64,000 nt of DNA from Nocardioides sp. Root122 (GTDB taxonomy: Bacteria; Actinomycetota; Actinomycetes; Propionibacteriales; Nocardioidaceae): assembly GCF_001425025.1 (NCBI RefSeq), contig NZ_LMDE01000001.1:478751-542750 (forward strand), given 5' to 3'. The notes under the pieces were generated by a model. It made no database searches, was not told the origin of the DNA, and saw nothing but the letters and a program-made list of their open reading frames with translations. Of this stretch, positions 52,397 through 62,080 are shown in pieces. How positions within the stretch are numbered: the first letter of the stretch is position 1; each line of letters starts with the position of its first letter. The position numbers and the translations under genes are program-made.

Positions 52397-53607
52397 GGAT
52401 CGTCTACCTGCACCAGTACTTCAACACTCCAGCGATGAGTGGAGGTACGCGTTCCTATGAGATGGGCCGTCGTTTCGCGGCTGCCGGGCACGATGTGCAC
52501 ATCATCACGAGTGACCGATCGGGTGTGGGCGGGAAGGGATGGCGCGTTGAGATGATCGACGGCGTCAGCGTTCACTGGTTCCCAGTCGAGTACGACAACT
52601 CGATGTCCTACGCTCGTAGGGTTCGCGCCTTCGTTGAATTTGCCGTGGCGAGCGCGCGTCGAGCTGCTTCCTTGCGCGGAGCGGTGGTGTTTGCGACGAG
52701 CACACCGCTGACCATCGCCATCCCTGGAGTCTTCGCGAAGCGGCGTATGCGCGTCCCGATGGTCTTCGAAGTTCGCGACCTATGGCCAGAGCTTCCGATC
52801 GCCATGGGGGCGTTACGGAATCCAGTCCTTAGATGGGCTGCGCACGTTCTAGAGAAGTGGGCGTACCAGAATTCGGACCAGGTGATCGCGCTGTCTCCCG
52901 GCATGGCCGAAGGGGTCGCCAACGCGGGATACCCTCGCGAGAAGGTGCACGTCGTCCCGAACTCCTGCGATCTGGACCTGTTCGCCGGCTGTGATGAGGC
53001 TGGCGCGGCGTTCCGACTGGCGCGACCCTGGTTGGGGCAGCGGCCCCTGGTCGTCTACGCAGGGACGTTTGGGCACATCAATGACGTGGAGTACTTGGTC
53101 TCACTTGCAGCCGAGATGAGACGGAATGCGCCCGATGTTGCGTTCTTGGCCGTTGGGGCAGGCACGTCGTTCGACGCGATCGAGAACCTCGCCAGGCAGC
53201 GTGGCGTGCTCGGCGTCAACTTTTTCCTGGAGGGTCCGATGGCCAAACAGGACATTCCTGCTCTCTTGAACGCGGCCACCATATGCACGTCCTTGTTCAA
53301 GCCCATCCCTGCGATGGAGGCAAACAGTGCCAACAAGTTCTTCGATGCATTGGCCGCTGGTCGGCCCGTCGCAATCAACTACGGTGGGTGGCAGGCTGAC
53401 CTCCTGGCACAGCGCAGGGCAGGGCTCGTGCTTTCGCGCGACCCCGCCGATGCGGCAGCGTCAGTCGTCGAACTCATCGGCAATTCGAGCCTGCTCCACG
53501 AGACCGGACTCAACGCTCGACTCCTAGCGGAGACAGATTTCTCGCGAGACCAGCTCGCAGAGCAGCTCTTGGCCGTCCTTGACCAGTCGGCTGCCGCCCG
53601 AGGCTGA
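52393..53607 (+). CDS. Glycosyltransferase family 4
   Basis: 404 residues with the GT-B fold. The acceptor domain begins MRIVYLHQYFNTPAMSGGTRSYEMG (WbuB-like) and the donor domain has FVARP-type features including NSANKFFDALAAGRPVAINYGG. The start overlaps the previous gene (ATGA). WbuB-like enzymes often add FucNAc-type sugars, which would fit the FnlA/RmlD genes downstream; this is inference. Confidence 0.85.
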   Translation: MRIVYLHQYFNTPAMSGGTRSYEMGRRFAAAGHDVHIITSDRSGVGGKGWRVEMIDGVSVHWFPVEYDNSMSYARRVRAFVEFAVASARRAASLRGAVVFATSTPLTIAIPGVFAKRRMRVPMVFEVRDLWPELPIAMGALRNPVLRWAAHVLEKWAYQNSDQVIALSPGMAEGVANAGYPREKVHVVPNSCDLDLFAGCDEAGAAFRLARPWLGQRPLVVYAGTFGHINDVEYLVSLAAEMRRNAPDVAFLAVGAGTSFDAIENLARQRGVLGVNFFLEGPMAKQDIPALLNAATICTSLFKPIPAMEANSANKFFDALAAGRPVAINYGGWQADLLAQRRAGLVLSRDPADAAASVVELIGNSSLLHETGLNARLLAETDFSRDQLAEQLLAVLDQSAAARG

Positions 53608-53649
53608 ACCAGCCATCACAGACTCCACGATCAACTTGCAAGGGAATCA

Positions 53650-54900
53650 ATGAACAACGTCGTCATCATCGGACTCGGTTACGTGGGACTTCCCCTAGCT
53701 GCCGCGGCATCTGCAGCGGGCTTCTCCGTCACTGGGCTCGATCGTTCTGCTCGCGTGGTTGAGGGGCTGTCCGCCGGTCGCTCCCACATCGACGACTTGG
53801 GCGACGAAGACGTCAAGCACATGCTCGAGAACGGGTTCGTCGCCACCAACGACGAGACCGTGCTGGAGACCGCCGACACCGTCGTCATCTGCGTGCCTAC
53901 CCCTTTGACACTAGACGGAAGCCCCGACCTCGGGGCGGTGCGCAGCGCTTCGGAGGCGGCTGCCAGTCGCCTGCAGCGCGGGGCGCTTGTGGTGCTTGAG
54001 TCCACGACCTTCCCTGGAACGACCGAAGATGTTCTTCTTCCCATGTTTGCAGGTCGGGGTGATGTCGGCGTCGACTTCTATCTCGCTTTCTCCCCAGAGC
54101 GGGTTGACCCTGGAAACGAGCAGTTCACGATCACCAACACCCCCAAGGTGGTGGGAGGTCTGACGCCGGCCTGCTCAGGCAAGGCGGAAGAGTTCTACTC
54201 GCGCTTTATCGACACGGTGGTCGTCGCCAAGGGTGCGAGGGAGGCGGAGACGGCCAAGCTGCTAGAGAACACTTACCGACACATCAACATCGCTCTCGTC
54301 AATGAAATGGCTCGTGTATGCCACGAGATGGACATTGACGTGTGGGACGTGATCCGGTGCGCAAGCACCAAGCCTTTCGGGTTCCAGGCTTTCTACCCGG
54401 GTCCGGGGGTAGGCGGGCACTGCATCCCAATCGATCCGAACTACCTGAGCTATGCGGTGAAGTCTCGGCTCGGGTATCCGTTGAGGTTCGTCGAATTGGC
54501 TCAAGAAATCAACTCGACAATGCCAAGCTACGTCTTCCGGCGCGTTCAGGATCTCCTCAACGACCAAGGCAAGGCTGTGCGCGGTTCGCGCGTCCTGCTC
54601 GTGGGGGTGACCTACAAGCCGAATATTGCGGATCAGCGGGAGTCGCCCGCCGTGGATGTCTATGCCCACATGACCGCGGCTGGAGCCGAAGTCGTCTACT
54701 TCGATCCGATGGTGGATGACTGGGCGCCAGCGCGAGTGTCAGTGCCGAAGCACCGGGACATTGGTGACGTGACCGACGTCGACGCCGTGGTCGTGTTGCA
54801 GCACCATGAGGGGGTCGACCTCAGTGCCATGCTTGCATCCGGAGCGACGATCCTGGACACACGCGGCAAGATCGATGGGCCGAGTGTGGTGCGACTGTGA
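53650..54900 (+). CDS. Nucleotide-sugar dehydrogenase (UDP-GlcNAc/ManNAc 6-dehydrogenase type)
   Basis: 416 residues: three-domain UDP-glucose/GlcNAc dehydrogenase fold, with GLGYVGLPLA (8-17) binding NAD, the conserved ESTTFPGTT and catalytic Cys258 in GPGVGGHCIPIDP. It oxidises C6 of a UDP-sugar to a uronic acid, so the glycan probably carries an acidic residue. A 42-base gap separates it from the previous gene. Confidence 0.9.
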   Translation: MNNVVIIGLGYVGLPLAAAASAAGFSVTGLDRSARVVEGLSAGRSHIDDLGDEDVKHMLENGFVATNDETVLETADTVVICVPTPLTLDGSPDLGAVRSASEAAASRLQRGALVVLESTTFPGTTEDVLLPMFAGRGDVGVDFYLAFSPERVDPGNEQFTITNTPKVVGGLTPACSGKAEEFYSRFIDTVVVAKGAREAETAKLLENTYRHINIALVNEMARVCHEMDIDVWDVIRCASTKPFGFQAFYPGPGVGGHCIPIDPNYLSYAVKSRLGYPLRFVELAQEINSTMPSYVFRRVQDLLNDQGKAVRGSRVLLVGVTYKPNIADQRESPAVDVYAHMTAAGAEVVYFDPMVDDWAPARVSVPKHRDIGDVTDVDAVVVLQHHEGVDLSAMLASGATILDTRGKIDGPSVVRL

Positions 54901-56099
54901 TCCGGAACCCGAGCAACGGGTCCAACCGTCACATCCCCCGAGTGCGGATGGTGATTCAGCCCACGGTGAGCCACTATCGCGAACCGCTGATCCGCGAATT
55001 GCTGGACTCACCCCGCGCTGACTTCTCGCTCTTCGGCATCAGGGGTGCCAGCGGCACGTCATCGGCGGTCAACCGCATCAGGGACGCGTCAGATGACGCA
55101 CTAGATCAAGTACAACTCGTCGACACCTATTGCTTCCGCGAGCTTCGGTGGGAGCGGGGCGTCGTCAGAACTGCAATTCGAGGCGACTTTGATGCATTGG
55201 TCCTTGAGGGCAGAATCTACACGCTGTCAACTCTTCTTGCATTGATCGTGGGCCGAACCTTGAAGCGGCCCGTCTACTTGTGGGGGCACGGGTGGAAGCG
55301 CGACGAGTTCGGAATTAAGCGCATGATACGCGTCAACTACTACCGACTCGCGGCTGGTCTTCTTCTCTACGGAGACAAGGCGCGGGAACGCGCGATCACA
55401 TACGGACTGGATCGGCGGAAGATCGATGTGGTCGGCAACAGCATCTACAGCATGCGCACCTTGCGCGATCTTCCGTACCGCAAGACAAGATCTGACAACG
55501 GGACGTTCCGGCTGATCGTGTCCTGTCGCCTGACGCCGCGTCACCACCTTGAGCTCTTGGCTGATGCAATGAGTGATTTGAAGGAGACTCTCGATATTGC
55601 GATCACAGTGGTGGGGGACGGCAGTGAGCGAGAAGGACTTGTTGAACTTTTTGCCAGAAAAGATCTCAAGGCGGAGTTCCATGGCGCAGTCTTCGACGAG
55701 GCACGCCTGGCTGGGCTTTACCGCAACAGTGATCTCGCGGTCTCACCCGCTGCTTCCGGTCTCAACGTGATCCAGGCGCTTGGCTTCGCGACCCCGATTC
55801 TTGTCCCAGACGAGGATCCGGCGGCAGGGCCCGAGCACGAGGCGGTCGTGCATGGCCGTACTGGTTTGAAGTTTCGGCACGGGGATTCACGTGATCTGGC
55901 GCGCGCCATCGCAGCGGCGGCTGAGGACGGGGAGTCGCTGCTTCGTATGGGTTCTGCGGGCCGAAAGCGCGTGGAATCTCGATATGTCGCGGAGATGCAC
56001 GCGCAGGCAATCACAGACGCCGTCCTCAGGACTCTATGCCACCCAACTGAAAGCGCTCAATCGCTTTTGACCGAAGAAGAGCACAAAAGGAATAGCTGA
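54897..56099 (+). CDS. Glycosyltransferase family 4
   Basis: 400 residues, GT-B fold, GTG start overlapping the dehydrogenase stop (GTGA). C-terminal donor-binding features are present: FRLIVSCRLTPRHHLELLADA, VVGDGSERE, then EFHGAVFDEARLAGLYRNSDLAV and an E-x7-E-like EHEAVVHGRTGLKF. The N-terminal acceptor domain is not diagnostic. AT-rich codons are more common here than in the preceding genes. Confidence 0.82.
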   Translation: MIRNPSNGSNRHIPRVRMVIQPTVSHYREPLIRELLDSPRADFSLFGIRGASGTSSAVNRIRDASDDALDQVQLVDTYCFRELRWERGVVRTAIRGDFDALVLEGRIYTLSTLLALIVGRTLKRPVYLWGHGWKRDEFGIKRMIRVNYYRLAAGLLLYGDKARERAITYGLDRRKIDVVGNSIYSMRTLRDLPYRKTRSDNGTFRLIVSCRLTPRHHLELLADAMSDLKETLDIAITVVGDGSEREGLVELFARKDLKAEFHGAVFDEARLAGLYRNSDLAVSPAASGLNVIQALGFATPILVPDEDPAAGPEHEAVVHGRTGLKFRHGDSRDLARAIAAAAEDGESLLRMGSAGRKRVESRYVAEMHAQAITDAVLRTLCHPTESAQSLLTEEEHKRNS

Positions 56100-56103
56100 T
56101 CAA

Positions 56104-57129
56104 ATGTTTACAGGCAAGAAGTTCTTAGTCACGGGTGGAACCGGCTCTTTCGGGACGACCGTCACTCAAGCGCTGCTGCGAACCGACTGTGAAGAAATCC
56201 GCATCTTCTCTCGCGATGAGAAGAAGCAGGACGACATGCGTCGATCGCTGTCCAGCGATCGGGTTCGCTTCTACTTGGGTGACGTGCGCAACGCTTCGAG
56301 CCTCGAAGGGGCCGTGCAGGATGTCGACTTCATATATCATGCTGCTGCGCTGAAGCAGGTGCCATCGTGCGAGTTCTTTCCCATCGAGGCTGTGCAGACC
56401 AACGTGATCGGCACTCAGAACGTGCTTGATTCGGGCGTGCGAGCTGGGGTCGAGCGGATCATTTGTCTGTCAACCGACAAGGCCGCCTATCCTGTCAATG
56501 CGATGGGGATATCAAAGGCGATGATGGAACGTGTCTTTATGGCACACTCGCGCACCAGCGAGTCCCGCGGCACCGTCATTGCAGGCACGAGATACGGCAA
56601 TGTCTTGGCGTCACGTGGATCCGTCGTTCCACTCTTTATCGAACAGTGTCTTAGTGGGCAGGACCTGACAATCACTGAACCGTCCATGACGCGCTTCCTG
56701 ATGACTCTGGAGCATGCCGTCGACCTCGTGATGTTCGCGTTCAGCAACGCACAACCAGGCGACCTCATGATCCAAAAGGCGAAGTCAGCGCGCATCGGGG
56801 ACCTGGCCCAAGCCATAATCGAACTGTTTGAGAGCGAAAGCTCAGTCAAGGTCATAGGGCTGCGCCACGGGGAGAAGAAGCATGAAGTCCTGATGACCGA
56901 GGAAGAGTCGGTCAGGTCGGTCGACATGGACAACTATTACCGTGTAGTCGCAGACAACCGCGACCTCAACTACGGGAAGTACTTGGATCAAGGAGACTAT
57001 GGTCGTGTAGCGGCCCATGAGTACTCGTCGGATCAGGGCGATCTGCTCGACGTGGAGGGAATTAAGGAACTCCTCCTCCAAGTGCCGGAAGTTGTGCGCG
57101 CGGTCGAGACTAGGACCCACATCGCATGA
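56104..57129 (+). CDS. UDP-GlcNAc 4,6-dehydratase/5-epimerase (FnlA/CapE type)
   Basis: 341 residues, SDR fold: FLVTGGTGSFGTTVT for NAD(P)+ and STDKAAYPVNAMGISKAMMERV, where Met replaces the usual Tyr of the YxxxK motif (MGISK), a hallmark of FnlA/WbjB/CapE. It makes UDP-2-acetamido-2,6-dideoxy-hexulose on the way to L-FucNAc- or L-QuiNAc-type sugars. A rare TTA leucine codon is residue 8, and the base composition is lower in GC than most of the window, suggesting transfer. Confidence 0.9.
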   Translation: MFTGKKFLVTGGTGSFGTTVTQALLRTDCEEIRIFSRDEKKQDDMRRSLSSDRVRFYLGDVRNASSLEGAVQDVDFIYHAAALKQVPSCEFFPIEAVQTNVIGTQNVLDSGVRAGVERIICLSTDKAAYPVNAMGISKAMMERVFMAHSRTSESRGTVIAGTRYGNVLASRGSVVPLFIEQCLSGQDLTITEPSMTRFLMTLEHAVDLVMFAFSNAQPGDLMIQKAKSARIGDLAQAIIELFESESSVKVIGLRHGEKKHEVLMTEEESVRSVDMDNYYRVVADNRDLNYGKYLDQGDYGRVAAHEYSSDQGDLLDVEGIKELLLQVPEVVRAVETRTHIA

Positions 57130-57977
57130 ACAGAGTTCTGATTCTCGGTGGCAGCGGGATGGTGGGCCATGTGGTGGCCACCCATCTTCAGTCGCGAGGA
57201 TTCGACGTGCTCGCCGTCTCGCGCCGAGCTGTCCCTGGCGTGTCGTGTCTCAGTCTCGACCTCGAGCACCAAACTGATGATCTGGCGCTTGAGATCGCCA
57301 AGGGCTATGACACTGTCCTGAATTTTGCTGGCGTATTGAACCGCGATGCAGAGCGCAATGCGCCGAGGACCGTTCTTCTCAACTCATGGCTTCCCTATTG
57401 GTTGCGGGATCGTTGCGCTGACGCGGGCGCTCAACTCGTTCACATGAGTACCGACTGCGTCTTCTCTGGCGCACGGGGCGAATATGCCGAAGACGACCTT
57501 CCAGATGCTCTTGACCTCTACGGTCGGAGCAAGGCGCTAGGGGAAGTTGTTGAAGGCGCCCTGACCATCAGGACCTCTGTCGTTGGACCTGACATGTTTG
57601 CCTCTGGCGTCGGACTGTTCAACTGGTTCATGGCGCAATCAGGCTTCGTCCGCGGTTACGCCAATGTCCCTTGGACTGGAGTGACGACGTTGCAGCTCGC
57701 GAAGGCGCTAGAGGAGATGATCCCAGCGCGCCGACGCAACGGTCTGATACAGCTGGTGAATGGAGAGTCGATCAGCAAGTATGATCTGTTGCGACTCTTC
57801 AACGAGTATTTCCCGCGAGTCGAAAGGGTGGAGAAGGACACGAGTATCAGCCTTGACAAGTCATTGTTGCGGTCGGAAGGCGACGTTCCGCTGATTCCGT
57901 CGTACCGGACTATGGTCGCAGATATTGCTGGCTGGGTCGACGCCTATCCTCACCTGTACCCTCACTACCGAAGGTGA
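57126..57977 (+). CDS. RmlD-like nucleotide-sugar reductase
   Basis: 283 residues, SDR fold: VLILGGSGMVGHVVATHLQ and STDCVFSGARGEY with the catalytic YGRSKALGE. Resembles the RmlD/CapF reductase group. With the preceding FnlA-type enzyme it probably reduces the 4-keto sugar to an L-6-deoxy-HexNAc nucleotide. The FnlC/CapG-type 2-epimerase that would complete L-FucNAc is not in the window. It overlaps its neighbours by four bases on both sides. Confidence 0.83.
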   Translation: MNRVLILGGSGMVGHVVATHLQSRGFDVLAVSRRAVPGVSCLSLDLEHQTDDLALEIAKGYDTVLNFAGVLNRDAERNAPRTVLLNSWLPYWLRDRCADAGAQLVHMSTDCVFSGARGEYAEDDLPDALDLYGRSKALGEVVEGALTIRTSVVGPDMFASGVGLFNWFMAQSGFVRGYANVPWTGVTTLQLAKALEEMIPARRRNGLIQLVNGESISKYDLLRLFNEYFPRVERVEKDTSISLDKSLLRSEGDVPLIPSYRTMVADIAGWVDAYPHLYPHYRR

Positions 57978-59542
57978 TTGTCTCGAAGGCGCGGAACAAC
58001 TTCGTCGCGAACCTGGTCGCTCGTGTCTGGTCCGCGATGTCGGTCTACTTCTTTCTGCCAGCGTATCTGGGTGTTCTGGGCAGGGAGGCATTCGGGCTCG
58101 TCGCCTTCTTCGCAACAATGAATGTTGCCATCACGGTCCTCGTCTCTGGCTGGACGCGTGCATTGCGCTTCGAGTTTTCCAAGCCGGGAGACGATCTTGT
58201 TGACCGAAGACGTAAGTACGAGCTTCTTCGCTCATACGAAGTTGCGTGTCTTGCTGTCGCTGCTGGCGTAGCGGTCGTCGGTATGGCACTTGCGCCAATC
58301 ATTACGCGCCACGTCCTCACCTTTGAAGGACTGCAGGCGGCAGACGTAACGAGCGCGATTCGTCTCATGTTCTGTTGCGTGGCCGCCCAGCTCTTGGCAT
58401 CTGCCTTCGCCAGTTGTCTTCACGGGCTACTCCGACAGGTCCGGGCGACAGTGTCCGAAGTGGTGTGGGCGACCACCAGAGCCGTCACTGCATGGGCGTT
58501 CGGCATGCTTACGGGGGGTGACGTAGTTGCGTTCTTCGCCGGATTTTTCGTCGTGGACATCGGCTACGCATTCGCATTGCGGCTGCAAGCATTCGCGGCG
58601 CTGGAGCGTGATGCGCGTACTCCGTGGTCCATTGGTGGACTGAGGGACCTCCGGATCCTCGCCGCAATGTCCCTCGGGGTCAGCGTAACGTCAATCGTGT
58701 ACTTCTTTAACACTCAGATTGATCGGGTTGCGATCGGCAAAGTCTTGGGGCTTGCCGATCTAGGCGCATACAACTTGGCGGCGGCGCTTGCGCAGGTGCC
58801 GATCGTGTTGACTACCGCTGTAGCGGTGACTGCCTTTCCTGTATTTGTGCGGGTGTTTCACCGAGATGGGCGTCAAGGACTCGGTGAACTCGTGCTCAGA
58901 GTTGGCCGACCATTGAGTTGGGTTGTGGCAACTCTTGCGGCGCATCTGAGCGTTTTTGCCCCTGAGATATTGACGGTTTGGCTCGGCGATGCGTCGTTGG
59001 GGGCAGAACTCCGATGGGTCGCCTTTGGGCTCATCGGGGGGTCCGCCATGCTGGCGCTGCAACAACTCACCTACGAGGCACTGCTAGCGCAGTCCGTCAC
59101 GAGGGTGAATCTCGTGATGAGCTTGTCAATGTTGCCCTACTCTGTGGTGGCAACGCCCCTCTTGGTCGGCAATTTCGGCCTGGTTGGAGGCGCCTTTTCG
59201 TGGCTCGCCCTGATGACTGCGAGCACCTGCTGCTACCAAGCATATGTCCACGCCAAGTACTTTGAAGTAGGCGCTGCGCGGTCGGTTCTCACCGGGGTGA
59301 TTGCCCCCTTCTTCATCGCCTTTGGGTGGGCGCTGGCGGCGGCCTCGCTGGCATCGCGGTTGACGCCTGACGATCTCGGTCGCTTGGCGGTGGCTGGTGT
59401 GTCCGGAATTCTTAGCGTTGTGATCGTTCTACCAGTCCTGAGCAAGGACATCCGGTTGTCGAAATTAAGGAAGACCAGTGCAGGAAACCGGCTACCTCTT
59501 GACGGTGTTCATTCCCACGAAGAACCGAACACTCTACCTTGA
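57974..59542 (+). CDS. Polysaccharide flippase (Wzx/MATE-like)
   Basis: 522 residues, 12-14 transmembrane segments in the pattern of the polysaccharide-transporter branch of the MVF superfamily. It exports lipid-linked repeat units. GTG start overlapping the reductase stop; its 3' end overlaps the next gene by 65 bases. No strict sequence motif exists for this family; the call rests on topology and context. Confidence 0.85.
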   Translation: MIVSKARNNFVANLVARVWSAMSVYFFLPAYLGVLGREAFGLVAFFATMNVAITVLVSGWTRALRFEFSKPGDDLVDRRRKYELLRSYEVACLAVAAGVAVVGMALAPIITRHVLTFEGLQAADVTSAIRLMFCCVAAQLLASAFASCLHGLLRQVRATVSEVVWATTRAVTAWAFGMLTGGDVVAFFAGFFVVDIGYAFALRLQAFAALERDARTPWSIGGLRDLRILAAMSLGVSVTSIVYFFNTQIDRVAIGKVLGLADLGAYNLAAALAQVPIVLTTAVAVTAFPVFVRVFHRDGRQGLGELVLRVGRPLSWVVATLAAHLSVFAPEILTVWLGDASLGAELRWVAFGLIGGSAMLALQQLTYEALLAQSVTRVNLVMSLSMLPYSVVATPLLVGNFGLVGGAFSWLALMTASTCCYQAYVHAKYFEVGAARSVLTGVIAPFFIAFGWALAAASLASRLTPDDLGRLAVAGVSGILSVVIVLPVLSKDIRLSKLRKTSAGNRLPLDGVHSHEEPNTLP

Positions 59543-61832
59543 GGAGACGTTGGCAACCCTCGTAGGATTTCAAGATCCGCGTGTGGAAATCGTGGTACAT
59601 GACAATTCCGACGACGCAGCGGTCCTAAACGAGATCGTGTCGGGATTAGCGTGGCCTCACCTCCGCCTCGAGCACTCACACGAGACCCTTTCTCAGACCG
59701 GCAATAGCGATCGGGCCGCGGTACTTGCAAGCGGCATGTACGTGACGTACCTGGGTGATGATGACTGCATCACCCCGGCGTTTGTGGACATGGTTCAGGC
59801 GCTTGCTGACTCCGACATCGAGGCGGCCAACTTTCCGTTCGCTAGATACTATTGGCCGGACGTCGTATTCAAGGGTCATCAGTACCCTTCGCTGTCGATC
59901 CCACTGGCAGAGACGCGGTGCGAGCGCGTTGACGTTGCGGGGGCCCTGCAATCAGTCCTTCGCCGTGGCGGCACTGGTTTGGGAGACCTTCCTCGTGTCT
60001 ACCACGGCGTAGTCCGTCGCGATGTCTTGACTTCGGTGTATACCAAGTCGGGCAGCAATTTTCCCGGTCCCAGCCCTGACATGGCCAACGGTGCCGCGCT
60101 CGCCGTTGTTTCCGAGACGCTCGTTCACCTGCCTGTTCCTGTTCTCGTCAATGGCGTCGGTTATCACAGCGCCGGTGGGCGAGGGGTCCGGGGCGAGCAC
60201 AAGGCGTCTCTCAAGGATGTGGAGCAGCTGCCGCCGGACGTTGAAGATGATTGGGATCCACGTATCCCGAAGGTCTGGCTGGGTCCGACGATTTGGGCGC
60301 AGTCGCTGGTGACGGCACTGAGACGGATGGGTCAAGAGGCGCGCACCTCCGATCTGTCCCTGTTCCGCCTGTACGCCTTCGTACTGGCATTCCACCCTGA
60401 CTGTTGGCGCCAAGTAGTCACTGCTGGTGTACGCGCGCCGTTTGCTCTCATGGGTGCGCTTGTCTGGGTCGTGTTCACTTTCGCTTGGCGGAGTGCCATG
60501 TTCGTGAAGAACCGGTGGAGGAGGACTCCCGCCGAACGGGTGGCAGTAGTAGCCGATTGCGCATCGATCAGCTCCGCGGTCGCAGAGGCAGACCTGGTGT
60601 GCAGGAGCCGGGTGAATGAACTCGGCGGCTGGGCGACGGTCGTGGGGACGGCCAAGACGACCAGTCAGCAGTTTCGTAGACCGTCCAGTGGGAGACTGAG
60701 CGACGCGCTGCCGCCGGCATTTCTTGTGTTGTTGTTGTCTGCTGGATACATGAAGGGCCACCCGCTTCTCTCGTGGCTGCCATTCGACCTAACGGCAGCG
60801 GCTGCGGTCCTGACTTTGCTCGCACTCGTGCATGAGGCGGCCACGCTTCACGACTGGTTTCCGCCCCGGGGGGGTGGTGCGGTCGTCGCACTGGTTGTAC
60901 TTAGCGCACTCGGCTACCTCGTGGCCCCGACCTCGGAGTATGCGGAGCAGAAGCGAATTCTTCTGCTGTTGACGTTGATCTCAGCACTGGGCGGCCTCTA
61001 CTTGGTTCGGTCCCGCTTGCGTTTGATCTGGCTGCTTCGATGGACCGTGGGCGTTGGGCTCGTTGTTGTGTTGTTCGTGTGGGTATCCCCGGTCAATGTC
61101 TACGGCCGCGTATCTTTCGAAGGAGGGGGAACGATCAGCGTGGCGCGCGCGACCGGGGGTGCCCTGCTGGCTTTGCTCGCGTTGACAGTCGGACGTAGCG
61201 TTCGCATATGGGTCGCCGCGGGACTTGCCATTCCTTTGGTGCTGACTCTTAGCGGTACGGGGCAGCGCGCGCCTCTGTTGGCTGTGGGTATCGCGCTGCT
61301 TGTCGTGGGCGTCTTTCGGCCTGGCCCGCGTCGGCTTCGAAGAGCGATCGTCACCTTCGCAGCTCTCGGGCTCGCCGGTGCAGTTGCCTATGCGGCCGCG
61401 GGTGAGGCTGGACGGTCTCGCCTCCAGTTGCTATTCGAGGCCGACAAAGGTGCGAGCGCATCTGTGCGAGAAGAGATGTGGAGTCGTGCTTGGGGAGCTG
61501 TCTGGCAGCACCCCTTGGGAATGGGTTGGGGTGAACTGGGCGGAGTCATCGCGCCGTTCCAGCACCCTCACAACCTGGTTCTCGAGATCTCGGCAGAAGC
61601 GGGGTGGGCGGCGGGCGTCACGACAATCGCCGTTGTGTTGTTGGCTGTCGTACGCATTCGTCGTCTCGCCGAAGATCCCTACGCTGCTGGCCTCATGATG
61701 CTCTTGGTATTCGTCGTCTTCAACGCGTTGGTGTCGGGCGACGTGACGGAGAATCGTGCGGTCTTTGCGTACTCAGCCATTGCGCTGGTCGCTCCTTGGG
61801 CTCTTCGTGATCGTCACCCGTCAAAGATGTGA
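59478..61832 (+). CDS. GT2 glycosyltransferase fused to Wzy-type O-antigen polymerase/ligase
   Basis: 784 residues in two parts. Residues 1-280 are a GT2 glycosyltransferase (LTVFIPTKNRTLYLEETLATL; TYLGDDDCITPAF contains the acidic metal-binding cluster). From about 420 to the end the protein is a polytopic membrane domain with at least ten helices and the Wzy_C pattern: EEMWSRAWGAVWQHPLGMGW, then HPHNLVLEISAEAGW. The middle, about 285-400, is a linker with one or two helices. No stop or frameshift separates the parts. These are usually separate proteins. GTG start; the alternative start inside would leave the polymerase alone. Confidence 0.85.
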   Translation: MQETGYLLTVFIPTKNRTLYLEETLATLVGFQDPRVEIVVHDNSDDAAVLNEIVSGLAWPHLRLEHSHETLSQTGNSDRAAVLASGMYVTYLGDDDCITPAFVDMVQALADSDIEAANFPFARYYWPDVVFKGHQYPSLSIPLAETRCERVDVAGALQSVLRRGGTGLGDLPRVYHGVVRRDVLTSVYTKSGSNFPGPSPDMANGAALAVVSETLVHLPVPVLVNGVGYHSAGGRGVRGEHKASLKDVEQLPPDVEDDWDPRIPKVWLGPTIWAQSLVTALRRMGQEARTSDLSLFRLYAFVLAFHPDCWRQVVTAGVRAPFALMGALVWVVFTFAWRSAMFVKNRWRRTPAERVAVVADCASISSAVAEADLVCRSRVNELGGWATVVGTAKTTSQQFRRPSSGRLSDALPPAFLVLLLSAGYMKGHPLLSWLPFDLTAAAAVLTLLALVHEAATLHDWFPPRGGGAVVALVVLSALGYLVAPTSEYAEQKRILLLLTLISALGGLYLVRSRLRLIWLLRWTVGVGLVVVLFVWVSPVNVYGRVSFEGGGTISVARATGGALLALLALTVGRSVRIWVAAGLAIPLVLTLSGTGQRAPLLAVGIALLVVGVFRPGPRRLRRAIVTFAALGLAGAVAYAAAGEAGRSRLQLLFEADKGASASVREEMWSRAWGAVWQHPLGMGWGELGGVIAPFQHPHNLVLEISAEAGWAAGVTTIAVVLLAVVRIRRLAEDPYAAGLMMLLVFVVFNALVSGDVTENRAVFAYSAIALVAPWALRDRHPSKM

Positions 61833-61866
61833 TGTCGCCGCATCGTGACTTCCGGAGGATCGACAC

Positions 61867-62079
61867 ATGCCCGAGGCGTGGTCTGCGTTCGAACGGATCG
61901 GACTCCCCGGATGGTCGCTGATGCATCGAGTCAGCGACGTCTCGTCGACGGCAGCCGAAGGTTGTCGCCGGTGGGCCCGCACCGGCGAGATCCCGTCAGC
62001 CGAGCGCGAGCAGGACACCGCGTGGCCCACAACCACCGTGAAAACCACAAGAGGCCGTGAAGGTGCAGCGTGTTTGTAA
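61867..62079 (+). CDS. Small hypothetical ORF after the polysaccharide operon
   Basis: 70 residues (MPEAWSAFERIGLPGWSLMH...), with CCGGAGG at a good distance from its ATG and a terminator right after its stop. No recognised domain; the second half is Arg/Thr-rich and less protein-like. The 372 bases between the polymerase gene and cysN hold this ORF, a terminator and a pair of 21-base repeats, and nothing else that I can support. Confidence 0.35.
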   Translation: MPEAWSAFERIGLPGWSLMHRVSDVSSTAAEGCRRWARTGEIPSAEREQDTAWPTTTVKTTRGREGAACL

Positions 62080-62080
62080 C

